Assembly: GCF_026914265.1 (NCBI RefSeq) | Contig: NC_069130.1 | Location: forward strand, 13,009,700-13,073,699 | DNA from: Mya arenaria | Taxonomy: Eukaryota; Mollusca; Bivalvia; Myida; Myidae | Length of the DNA: 64,000 bases | Direction: 5' to 3' | Shown: in pieces, positions 48,901 to 58,300 of the stretch | How the letters are laid out: each line of letters starts with the position of its first letter | Position numbering within the stretch: position 1 is the stretch's first letter | Translations under genes and position numbers: made by a program | The notes under the pieces: generated by a model | Seen by the model: only the letters and a program-made list of their open reading frames with translations | Told to the model about the DNA's origin: nothing | Database searches by the model: none

Positions 48901-51900
48901 AACTTGGACAGCTAAAATTTGGAAAAATAAGTGAATTTTAAGTAGAATGAGAAGTAGATGGTCAGAGACTATTTGACACAGTTCAACACTAACTTATTAA
49001 AACCCTGTATACAAAATAACATGTCATATCATACTTCTTTCCCCTTTCACAGCGTAGCCTATTTTAACGTTAACCATATTTTTGGCCATCTTCTCTGTTA
49101 CGCCGCCTATCTGTAGAGCCAGCTCGTAGGTGGGCGCCAGGCACAGGCACTGAAATAAGGGACATCATTTTTTACATCATTATTTAATCATCCATTGGGC
49201 TCTCTGTCTTAGTCGTATTCTCCATCACACAGACAATTGCACACTATCTGAAGTGAAGCTCAAGTTCAAAACTCAAGACTCTCAGTGCAGACATTGGATA
49301 AACATGCCCAGAATCTTAATCTAGAGCTTGAAACCAAAAATGACTCAACAAGCCCTTGCTATATAAAATCCAGGACTTCAGCGAGCCATAAAGCATTTTA
49401 ACAGTGCAGAGCTTGCTGGCTTTTAAAGATTTCTATGTTCGATCACTATCAGTATACTTTAAGTGATTTTAGTCACCTTTTTTGTGAACAGCACCAGGGC
49501 CCTTGGAATTTTGAAAAATGTGACAAGTGTCTAAAATTGTTATTTTTTTTTTTAAAGATTTTCAATTTTTGAGTTTCATTTTTTACCACAGCAGGGTCTT
49601 ACACGCAGCTGCCAATATCAACCACTGACAAGTGATGCCCGAAACTATCAAAACAACATCAGCATAGCAGCTATGACACTACTATAATAATTCTTAACTT
49701 AAGAAAACATAGCCTTTAGCATACGATATGTATTTTACCTGTGTATGTGGGAGATTAGGGTCTACCCGACTGAGCATTGTAAGGACGAAGGCTGCCGTCT
49801 TCCCTGTACCACTCTGACTTTGAGCTATCATGTTGGTTGGCCTGGTTAATGAAACCATATTCAAAATCACAATGTATTCTTTATGGATATTTCAATTTGA
49901 CCAGACAAACTTTACTAACGCTTTTCCGAGGTTGGAATGCCTGTTTAATTGTGATTATTTATGAATTACTAAGTACATATCCATGTATTTCCAGGATTAA
50001 ACAAGAGCAGTCAAAGGAATGTGATTTTTTTTTCCTGATTTGGCCTTGTCCAAGTTGTAGCCAAATGACTTCTGAGCGAATAATATCAGCTATATTGAAG
50101 CATTTTTTTTTTAAAGCAAAAACTGCCATAAACTGCCATAAACTGCCATAAATCAATGAAATGTGGTCCCTGATTTGGCACTGTCTGAGTTATAGCCAAA
50201 TGACTTCTGAGTGAATAATATTGGCTATAATGAAGCAATTTTATTGTACAATTCAAACATTTACTGACACCTTAACCTTTGAGAAATGAACATGACCCAC
50301 CTTTAAATCCCATTAACAATAAAAAAGACAGTGGTGAGACAAGAATGTAATAGACAGACATACTAAGAGCTACAGATAACTTTTTTACTTAAGTGTATGG
50401 TACACCCTTGGGCCATTCATTAAAGTGTAATGGCAATTTCTAAAGTGTACTGGTACATTAAATTACAAAATTGAATGACTTATTTTATTTTATGAACTTT
50501 TATAGTACATAATTATACATGTATAAGAACTTACACAAAATTGAAATGGTGCTCAGCAAATTACAGGTCTTGATTAATTTAAACATCTTTACTACTTTCA
50601 TGGCTTAAAGCCCTCTGTAAGTCTCCTAGGATAGTGAATTGATTTTAACAAACTGGTTTAACATTTAGTCAAAACGGCTAGCTAGAATGGTAAAAAATAC
50701 TCGGAAGAAAGTTACGTCCTATTTATTATTTTTAATCGTACTGGTACGAACAACTGTTTGATTATATGTCATAATGGGCGATTTTTAAAGTGTATTTAAG
50801 CCCATTACGACCCTTATCTGTAGCTCTGCATACCGCAGCACCTATTTTACTATCCCGGCTTGGGGTGGATAAGAACGGAATGAGAAGCTTATAAAAATAG
50901 AAAATTTACTTAATCAATTTATTTAATGACACACATATGTTGGCACAAAATTACTACCAATTGAGTGAACAGAGCAAGAAAAAGAGTAGCAGCTTAACAC
51001 TTGATAAATCTGTTCAAGAACTTACGGGTCAGCAAGCAAGACTGGTAATGCTGTTTCCTGTATTTTTGAAGGTGCGTTGAACCCCATTTCATATACACCC
51101 TTCATCAGTTCTGGCTTCCTGTTACAATAAAAATATTGTAAGTCTGATAATCAGTGATGCGTTAGAATGTAGTCTGTTATAATTAAAGATGCACTCTTAA
51201 TCCCAAACAAGATTGACCACAATTAATACAATTGTTTTAATATACCAAAAAGGATAAATACATGTCAATAACTATATGGTTCTTATGAAGGATACTGAGT
51301 TTAATTTTAAAGAAAGGTGCAGAAAACACAGTATTTCTACCTTATGAGATGATAGTAGATCGCACTAAATCTTTTAGCATTCACCAATCATTTAATAGTT
51401 TTTGCGTTTTCAAATATTAACTACAAGGTTACAATACTGTTATCAGTTATTAATATTTTCCATAAATTAGTGATGTTCCGATGATCGATTATAATCGAAA
51501 ATCGATTGGGTGGGCCTGAAATCGGCGACAATCGATAGTAAGTGTTCAGATGTTATGTTTAACAAAATGGCTGATGAAAGCTACAATGAGCAAGAAAATG
51601 AACTAGTTTTTATACAACAACACTTTATAACTTCAATCATAGACATAAGGTATATGCATATAATGATTAAGAGTTTAATACTGTACATGAATAAAACTAC
51701 AACTCAGGTAATATCTAGTATTTTAAAAACCGATTGTACTATCGATAATCGGTTACTTGAGTGGAACCGATCATCGATAGTAAAATTGCAACTGATTCCC
51801 AACACTACCATAAATGCATTATTTAGTAAGTAGTTAAAGGTTTATAACTCAAAATTTATGTTTGTTATACATGTGTATGTAATGATTTTGAATAAGAGTG

Positions 51901-54721
51901 TCACTTTAAATTAATGCTTGCAAATCACAATCATCCAAATGACAAAATATTGCCTGGGAAAAAATATAACAGTATTTATCTAAACCCAGCCAGTCATGGA
52001 AAATCTGAAAATTGTAAGTACTTACAGATGGAGGGCTTCAAATGACTTCACTGAGTAGAGTGGAGAGTTGGGATCTTTTTGTAACACCTCCAGATCTGCT
52101 TTTGTGGAGACAAGCTTGGAGTGAAGCAGCTTGTGTAATAGTGATTCATCCTCTTTTGTCACTGTAAAAAAACATAAATAAATTATTTTTTCAGTGGTAC
52201 ACAGAACAGCCTTTCAATTCTGTATATATCTGTACTCTTAATTCAGTGATTCATATTCTAAATATTTTTTTTTGCAATGGCCAGTTAAGCAAATGGCAAG
52301 TGGTGAAAATGTGAAATTTTGCCACAACTAAATTTAAAATTAGGAGAAATTTTTCTTTCATAAATACTGACAGAAAATCGTTATGTAAAATAAATAAATG
52401 CATAAAGGATTTTATATAAGTGGTCATTCAATAAGAAATTAAGTTTCAATTTTACTGCAAACAGACATAAAATATGTACATGTGACATCAGCTGTGTGCT
52501 TGACCAATAGCAGATTCATAACAACAGTAAACATATTTAATTAAATTACGTACTGAACGACCACTCAAGTGATACCTTATTTAAATTACAAATACCAATT
52601 TGATTATTTACAGCACTTATCTCATAAAAGTTTGCTATTATATAGCGTACATATTTTAAATGCTATATTCACTGATGAATATTTATATGAAAAACTACAG
52701 AAACAAGCACAGTAGTCGAAAGTTTTAATATAAACCCCGTTTGATGGCATAGGGTCAACGCCAAAGATCACAAAAACAAACAATCACTAACCAGAAATAA
52801 GAAACTACAGCACAAAACTCCATAAACATCACAGTTCAGATATACTTAAAATAAAAAAATAAGGGGTGTTTTTCAAGGATTGTTAGGTATTGCCTTGGAA
52901 CAGTCACTTAAGTCAAGTAAAATATTATTTAATATTACACTAATAAAATATAAAATGATGGTATTTCATCTATTGTAAAAGCATATTTTCTTAATGGCCT
53001 GTTACTTAACAGCATTGTTAATTCAACCTTCGTAAAAGCATTGGACAATACACCAACCCCCATGTTCTTCCTCCTCCCCAGCTGCCCCTGCCCCAGCTTT
53101 AGCTGTAGCCCCCGTATCCCCTGCCCCTCCAGTTGCCCCTTTGACTCCTCCCTCAGCCCCCTGGGCTCCTGTTGCCTGAACTCCTGTTGCCTGGGCACCT
53201 GCTGTTGTTGTTGTTGTTGATGATGTTGATGTGGTGGGCTTGTCACCGCCGCTGGCACCAGCAAGATTCAGACCGCCAACCTGGATTAGATGACAGTTGA
53301 AACAAAAACATACCTGGATGATTCATTAAAAAAATCAAATAAATCTGCAATGTTTATTTTTTTATATCCACATCAGTCAAATAACAGAATGAGTCTGTAA
53401 TAAAAACTGATCTTCCAAGAGAAATCCAAATAAGCTTGATACATTACACAGTCAAGTTCAATGGTTTAATGGTGGTGTAGTGTCAGCTGTGAGGGCACTG
53501 TAAGTGAAAATATTTTTTGCACAAAACAAGCTTTAAATGCATTAAACACGGGATTTACCTTTCCAATAAGGCAAATCTTGACTGACACAGACAACAATTA
53601 TGCCAATCATAACAACTAGGCCATCTCCAACACACTTGGAGATAGACCTCATAAATACAATCGTAACAACTGGGCCATCTCTGAGGTGTTATGATTGTTG
53701 TAAAACTGTGAACCGCAGCCTTGCAGGTGCCCTTCATGTATATATATTGTTATGTTTTGACAGTTGAAATGGAAATAACCCATCAAACTCATAATTATTT
53801 GTTGGATATTTTTTTGTGTGTGTACGAACTAATACAAAATAACATTATCTGGTAACATTTCTTGTTTTTATGATATTTTATTGACGCAATATGCTTTAAC
53901 CCAGAATCCCAATTGGAATAACTACCCACTTTTGGTACAAAACAATTTATACATGAAGGATTTGCCATATCAAAAATCGTACAAAAAATCTGTCAACGTA
54001 CAATAATAATTTTTTTTTAACTACCAACAGCCTTGCTGTTACCATTGGGATCAATTCAGGCACTTATAACAGCAGTAGAATTAGTCGAAAGACCTGTGTA
54101 TGGCAAAATTTTGGCAATAGTGTGTTTATTTTTAATCAAATTCCTGCTTTAATTTGGAATAACTGGTAAGATTCTTGCCATTATGATGTAAAAATGATTG
54201 TTCTTTGCGCAGAACGCAGTGATCAATATGCTTAGGATTGGTATATTAGATATAAAATTCATGTTTGAACTGTAAGTTTATCGTTTTCATGATGAATTGT
54301 GTCTAGGAAAGTTTCTTCTCTTGTCAATTATATAACCCTAGTGGATTTTTTTATTTTAAAGTGTGTTGAAATATCGTCGACAAATTATGATTAATAGTTG
54401 AAGGTGTCCCATAACGTGATAAGCAGCCCATAAATTGTTGTATTATTTAATTTTCAGGATAAAGACTGATAAAACCCAGCTGAGGTCACAGGCAACTATT
54501 AAAACTAAGCTAGGGGCAGCTGTTGGGATCTGCATGATACATTCAAGTGCTTCAAACAGCCTTGAATTGAGCTAGCTTTTAAAGTGATGCAGTTGCAGTG
54601 TCAAATATGAGTCGAAAGGTAGAGGGTTCATACATACCCTCTTACTTTCACTTATCTGGCATACCTTTTGAGTAAGGTTCTTTTCCTGTTCATCAACAAT
54701 GGCTCCCCAGTCATCTGCCAT
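33941..54721 (-). CDS. DDX19: DDX19/Dbp5-type DEAD-box ATP-dependent RNA helicase
   Basis: ATPase that remodels mRNPs at the cytoplasmic face of the nuclear pore during mRNA export (family knowledge; partners Gle1 and Nup214). Eleven coding exons on the minus strand: 54665-54721, 53058-53280, 52026-52161, 51026-51118, 49739-49841, 49035-49149, 48107-48284, 46539-46779, 45400-45562, 35316-35510 and 33941-34002. These sum to 1,566 bp, 521 residues plus stop; phases agree at every junction. Motifs: Q motif GFNAPSKIQ (151-159), Walker [11 protein letters not shown] (176-185), PTYELA (210-215, the Tyr typical of DDX19), DEAD (282-285), SAT (314-316), ARGID (435-439), HRIGRTGR (467-474), tail [12 protein letters not shown]. 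Exon 2 encodes a Thr/Ala/Gly-rich N-terminal linker, so it is about 40 residues longer than human DDX19B (479). The exon 2 donor (GTTGGT) is weak. The 9.9-kb intron 45,399-35,511 is full of transposons. Confidence 0.94.
34126..34410. mobile_element. TTAA-flanked MITE, family 3
   Basis: Terminal inverted repeats AGGGACTAGACACCAGAT and its complement ATCTGGTGACTAGTCCCT, flanked by TTAA at 34122-34125 and 34411-34414. 285 bp, no coding capacity. Confidence 0.88.
34699..35051. mobile_element. TTAA-flanked MITE, family 1, copy 3
   Basis: Begins AGCTGCACTCTCACAGATTT after TTAA (34695-34698) and ends AATCTGTGAGAGTGAAGCT before TTAA (35052-35055). Same family as 8,661-9,003. Confidence 0.88.
35548..36016. 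repeat. Unclassified dispersed repeat next to helicase exon 10
   Basis: Starts ATGCCCCACAAAGTGGCGGC and ends GGGGGCATCCGTGTCC then ACACATTTCTAG. It includes a CGTACGTACGTCTGTCTG simple tract. I recognise the style as a repeat common in mollusc introns but cannot place it in a class. It begins about 40 bp upstream of the exon 10 acceptor, in the intron. Confidence 0.5.
36319..37217. mobile_element. Non-autonomous hAT element, copy 1
   Basis: Terminal inverted repeats TAGGGATGGCAACGAGTA and its near-complement TACTTGTTGCCATCCCTA. An exact 8-bp target duplication GTATTATG lies at 36,311-36,318 and 37,218-37,225. The ends are rich in GAGTACTCGAGTA subrepeats. No transposase. Homologous to 44,215-45,118. 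Confidence 0.93.
37745..37935. repeat. 30-bp minisatellite
   Basis: The phrase GATGACATCATCAAAAACTG recurs at exact 30-bp steps (37,821, 37,851, 37,881), with 37,911 a variant and a diverged unit before. Intronic in the helicase gene. Confidence 0.88.
38453..38793. mobile_element. MITE, family 2, copy 2
   Basis: Ends AGATGCACTATTACTCC and AAGAGTGTCATTTTAA match family 2; the left TTAA is lost. It contains CCATAAATGCATTATTTAG, the uninterrupted form of the site that was hit by a hAT element at 51,468. Confidence 0.78.
40133..41211 (+). mobile_element. hAT element with BED-finger remnant
   Basis: Ends TAGGACTGTAACGAT and ATACACAGCCCTA, with a perfect 8-bp target duplication AAATTTGG at 40,125-40,132 and 41,212-41,219. 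Subterminal ATCGTATCG-type repeats are dense at both ends. The interior keeps only a BED-type zinc-finger fragment (40,697-40,897), so it is an internally deleted derivative of an autonomous element. Confidence 0.93.
40697..40897 (+). pseudogene. BED zinc-finger fragment of a hAT transposase
   Basis: Reads [18 protein letters not shown] and then [15 protein letters not shown], the C-x2-C ... H-x4-H pattern of BED fingers in hAT transposases and ZBED proteins. It continues to a stop at 40,895-40,897 without any catalytic or dimerisation domain. Upstream the frame is not open to a convincing start. Confidence 0.8.
41229..41350. repeat. Short foldback repeat
   Basis: Arms of about 46 nt, TAAGTTACGGGGTTAGCAGG ... 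TATACAGGGCA and the reverse complement TGCCCTGTATATCCC ... ACCCCATAACTTA, around a spacer of roughly 30 nt. It lies 10 bp from the hAT element. Confidence 0.7.
42026..43910. mobile_element. Probable Helitron-like element with internal tandem repeat
   Basis: The left part is ACAAGAGCTGTCACAGAGAC followed by CGCTCGACTATTCCGCCGC. The right part is a GACGCC-rich tract followed by TAGCTCTCCTTATTCTTCG. Between them are about nine diverged-to-near-identical repeats of about 179 bp (42,290-43,810; the phrase TTGCTGAGATATTAACCTAT recurs at about 43,051, 43,230, 43,409 and 43,588). Tandem cores flanked by short unique ends resemble the pearl-type Helentron relatives described in oysters. The class assignment is an inference; I see no target duplication. 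Confidence 0.6.
44215..45118. mobile_element. Non-autonomous hAT element, copy 2
   Basis: Same terminal repeats as 36,319-37,217 (TAGGGATGGCAACGAGTA) with its own exact 8-bp target duplication CTTCATAT at 44,207-44,214 and 45,119-45,126. 904 bp. The interior shares TTAGTTGCCAAGAGGA and CCCCGCTGTGTACACAATTG with copy 1. No transposase; an 86-codon frame inside is fortuitous. Confidence 0.93.
46262..46499 (+). mobile_element. tRNA-derived SINE in a helicase intron
   Basis: The head GGTTAGTGTAGTGGTAAGG and GGGTTCAATTCCCGGCC looks like a tRNA with A and B boxes. The body has GGTTTGTGGTCACC, and the tail ACTTGTTTCACAATCATTG matches the SINEs at 9,129 and 19,378. It lies in the intron between helicase exons 9 and 8. 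Confidence 0.82.
47401..48022. mobile_element. Non-autonomous hAT element, CAGGGCTTC type
   Basis: Terminal inverted repeats CAGGGCTTCTAAAA and TTTTAGAAGCCCTG with an exact 8-bp target duplication ATCAGCAG at 47,393-47,400 and 48,023-48,030. 622 bp, no transposase. It lies 85 bp from helicase exon 7. Confidence 0.93.
51187..51905. mobile_element. MITE, family 2, copy 3 (split by a hAT insertion)
   Basis: Left end AGATGCACTCTTAATCCC after TTAA (51183-51186). Right end AAGAGTGTCACT before TTAA (51906-51909). It is interrupted at 51,468-51,807 by a hAT element; without it the length matches the other family 2 copies. Confidence 0.88.
51468..51807. mobile_element. Non-autonomous hAT element nested in a family 2 MITE
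   Basis: 340 bp, ends TAGTGATGTTCCGATGATCG and ATTCCCAACACTA, with subterminal ATCGAT repeats. An exact 8-bp target duplication CCATAAAT lies at 51,460-51,467 and 51,808-51,815. The intact site CCATAAATGCATT is present in the sister MITE at 38,453-38,793. Confidence 0.93.
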
Positions 54722-54740
54722 TTTTCTTTTGTTGTGTTGT

Positions 54741-55363
54741 CTGTAAAAAAAACAGGTTTCTGTCACAGTCAGCGAGGGCTTTTTAAAACGAAACAAGAGT
54801 CATAATATAATAAAAGTCACGCTTGTTGTATATTTTTGGTATCCAATTATTTCACAATTTTCTAGGAACGAAAGTTCACAATCTTACTTTCAGTTTCAAA
54901 ATAAGACGCCGGTAAGTGATTATTCGGTCAAGAGACAGAATAAAATTTATGCAGTTAATAAACATTCTAAAGCAATGTTTCATAACACGTTTAAAATAAA
55001 TATTAAACAAAATTATACCTCTTAACTTAGATGTTTTTGCTTTATTTTCGTTTTATTTCTGTATCGTGCTGTCCGGAAGCTAACAATCCTTGCAATTTAT
55101 CCGTTTCGAATTTATATAAAAAATATTTACATGTTTCATTTTATGACACACATGATTTATAAATTCATAGAAATTCATATGTCAAGAAGCATACAATATT
55201 TACATAAACAGTTAAACACATAAATTATTTATTGAGTGTATATTTATCCGAAACCGCGCAATGTTAATTAGGTAAAGCTGATCTAAATCCATTTTATTGA
55301 TTTACCAACAGTTTTTTCTTTTCTCAATAAAAATCTACAAATTATGAACAAGTAACCTTAAGT
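54741..55363. promoter_or_regulatory. Divergent promoter region between DDX19 and DNAJC16
   Basis: The two start codons (54,721 minus, 55,364 plus) are 642 bp apart. On the minus side an acceptor (TTTTTTACAG) sits at 54,741-54,750, so the helicase mRNA has a 5' UTR intron. A possible upstream donor is AAGAG|GTATAA at about 55,019. That leaves roughly 340 bp for both transcription starts. No TATA box is obvious in a shared position. Confidence 0.6.
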
Positions 55364-58300
55364 ATGTTAATTAGAATAAAATTAAATTATTTAATAGCTT
55401 TATTTGCCATTTGTTGCCTTTATTTTGACGGAACAAAGGCAAACAATAGAGAACTGTACGATGTTCTTGGAGTGAGGCAAACAGCTACACAGAAGGATAT
55501 CAAACGGGCATACAAGAACTTGGCCAGACAATGGTATGTTTAAGTGTTAACAGAAAAAGTTTCATATTCTAATTTCCTTATTTAGTTAAAAATGAGTTAT
55601 TCTTAATGATGAGAACATTTTAGCTATTCAACAAATCCATTAGAGAAATTAGACAGATTTTCTCTATATATTTTTTTTTAAATATTTAATGTTCATTATT
55701 TTCACTTAAATGAAACTGTTAAACTGATTTTCCATTATGCCGATTTTCAAGACTTTAAAGGGATTTAAATTTGATTATTGCAACCAAGAGAGTTAACAAT
55801 ATCCGATCCCTCAAAAAGTTATAAATATGTAGTACCTTATACACAAATCGCTGCATGCAGATAATGATCGTCAAATTTTATTGTTCAAACCTAAATACTA
55901 TATATATATGGATATGGAACTCAGTAGTGTGATGCAGATAAAAACTAGGAAGGTAAAGCTATACTGTTTAACTTCAACAGACTCTAATTTGTAAAATGCT
56001 TACAGGTGTGGAACTATAGATTGTATCTGTATTATGCAGTTTTAACTTAAAAGTAGAACCATGCTTGAATTAAATGCATGGTCACAGGTATCAGGCAACA
56101 TTGGCTCCGTTTATGAGAAGTGAGTGGAAAAGTAAACATAATATTTTGTTCAATGAGAAGGCGCTTTTTCTGACGTTTTCCAATATATCTATTTCATTTA
56201 ATCAGCAGTATGTTGTTATTGATTTTAAGCAGGTGAACAGGTAGATATAAAATGTGGCTGACTCAGTTGGTGGGTAGTTTACATAGTATAATGTAGACCA
56301 CTAATTTTTTAAAAGGTTGTAAGTATCTTACTTCATAAAATTTATTGTTATGGGACTGTGTCTCATCAAACCATTTATTTTTAAGTACATCCTGACAAAC
56401 TTTAACCATTTCTTAGCTATGAGAATTTCAATTAATTTTTCTAGGTTGAAATGTTTGATTTTAATATAAAATAAATAGTCCATTAAGTACAATAAAACAC
56501 CCTCTGACAAATCACACTGCTTTTAATCTCACACAAATCCCTGTTTTTCCATTTTACAAAGTGATTGGCTACAATACTGAAGGCCAAAATCATAATTTTT
56601 GTTAAATGTCTTGCAAAATGGAAATGATTGAGTAAATGTTTTCGTTACAATTGCAAATGAATGAGTCGTTAGTTTAAAATCAAACCAACCAATCAGTTAT
56701 CTAACGATTTTTGTAAAGGATAACTAAATAGGCATCCATTACTTGGTCTTGATATTGTAATGTTCGTGCCTTTTTGTATGTGTTGTCTTCACATTATAGG
56801 CATCCAGACAAGACAGATGATCCTGATGCAACTTCAAAGTTTACAAAAATCAATGAAGCATATGAAGTAAGTACTTGTTTTCTTTTGAAATAACCTTTAT
56901 AATGGTTCACACTGTTGAGTGTTCAAAATTGTAAGCTGTCCAATGCCATGCGCTGACAATTATGAATATTTTCAAACTCACCACACGTTTACTTTCGTCT
57001 TTGGTATAACAGAATTGAATATTTTTTTTTTTATAATTTTTAACCATGAATATCAGTTCATTTTAACACTGAGAATCAGTTTTATTTCAAACATTATTGC
57101 TCAATCGAGTTTATACTTCATTATGATTTGGTAATTGGTATTTATAAAATTTAAGTTATACTAGATAACAAGTAGTAAGTGCAGCTTATTTTATATATAT
57201 TTATGTATTATTTCAAAATTTATAATCTTACAGACACTGGGGGACCCTGACAAAAGACACGAGTATGACAACTTTGGTTACACATCAGCCAACGCAAGGC
57301 AGCCGAACAGACCACAACAAGGTTTCCATGGGTCACCGTTTGATTCATTCTTCCCCGGGGGAAATGGAGGGTTCCGCTTCAATTTTAACAACTTTGGTGG
57401 AGATGCAGAGTCTACCATTGAGAGATTCTCGATTAACCTGAGGTTAGAGCATACATAAAGCTAGATGATACAATTTTGGCATCAAGTTGAATGCCATGAA
57501 AAACCCCTTAAAGTGTAGATCGATGCACAAAAGAAGCATTTCAATTTTAATGCATTATTATGTTTACTTGTTTGACTTTAATGATCAAAACAAAAAAAGC
57601 ATATGGTATGTGTGCAGATAAAAAAATATTAGCAATATGTTGGTGCTATTTTAAATGGGGAATTTGTGGCCACATAGCTATTAATTGAAAAGTCCCCAGT
57701 TATAAAGGCAAATAATATGCTTTTTTGTTTTTGATCTATAAATTCAATCGAGTTAAAGATAATAAGTCATTAAAATTATATGTTTCTATTTTGCATCTGT
57801 CTAGACTTTGCACCATTAAGAATAAATAAGACAAAAACACAGAGAAAAAATGGAATTGTATACCATATGTAACTTTTTTTTTTATATTTTTTCATATTAA
57901 AAAAAGAACTGTTAGTTACCATGTCTTTGGATTAGTCTGGAAATATTAATGGTAGCGGTATTTTATGTTGCTTTATGACACCATAAAGCTTGTATAATCA
58001 GTCCATAATATTTATTTTTATTACATGTAGCTGTTAGTCTACTATTGCCAAAAAAATTCACATGCTGGTTTAATAAATTATTGTATTTTGTTTAATTAAT
58101 TATTGAATACCAACTACATATCAAATATCATAGATCTGGTGCCGTATTCAATATGCATCTTAGTGAATATTTTCAACTTAGTGCGAATTTCGTAATTTTT
58201 GACAACGATTATTTTAAATACCCGCTACTTTTCATCAGATTTATTCATATGCATATATTGTTTAGACCATTTTCTTGCTTATTTTCATATTTTGGGTTTA

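Noticed and set aside
52935-53264. Gln/His-rich 109-codon frame
   Set aside because: Alternate frame of helicase exon 2; the frame that matches the flanking exons in phase encodes the Thr/Ala/Gly linker.
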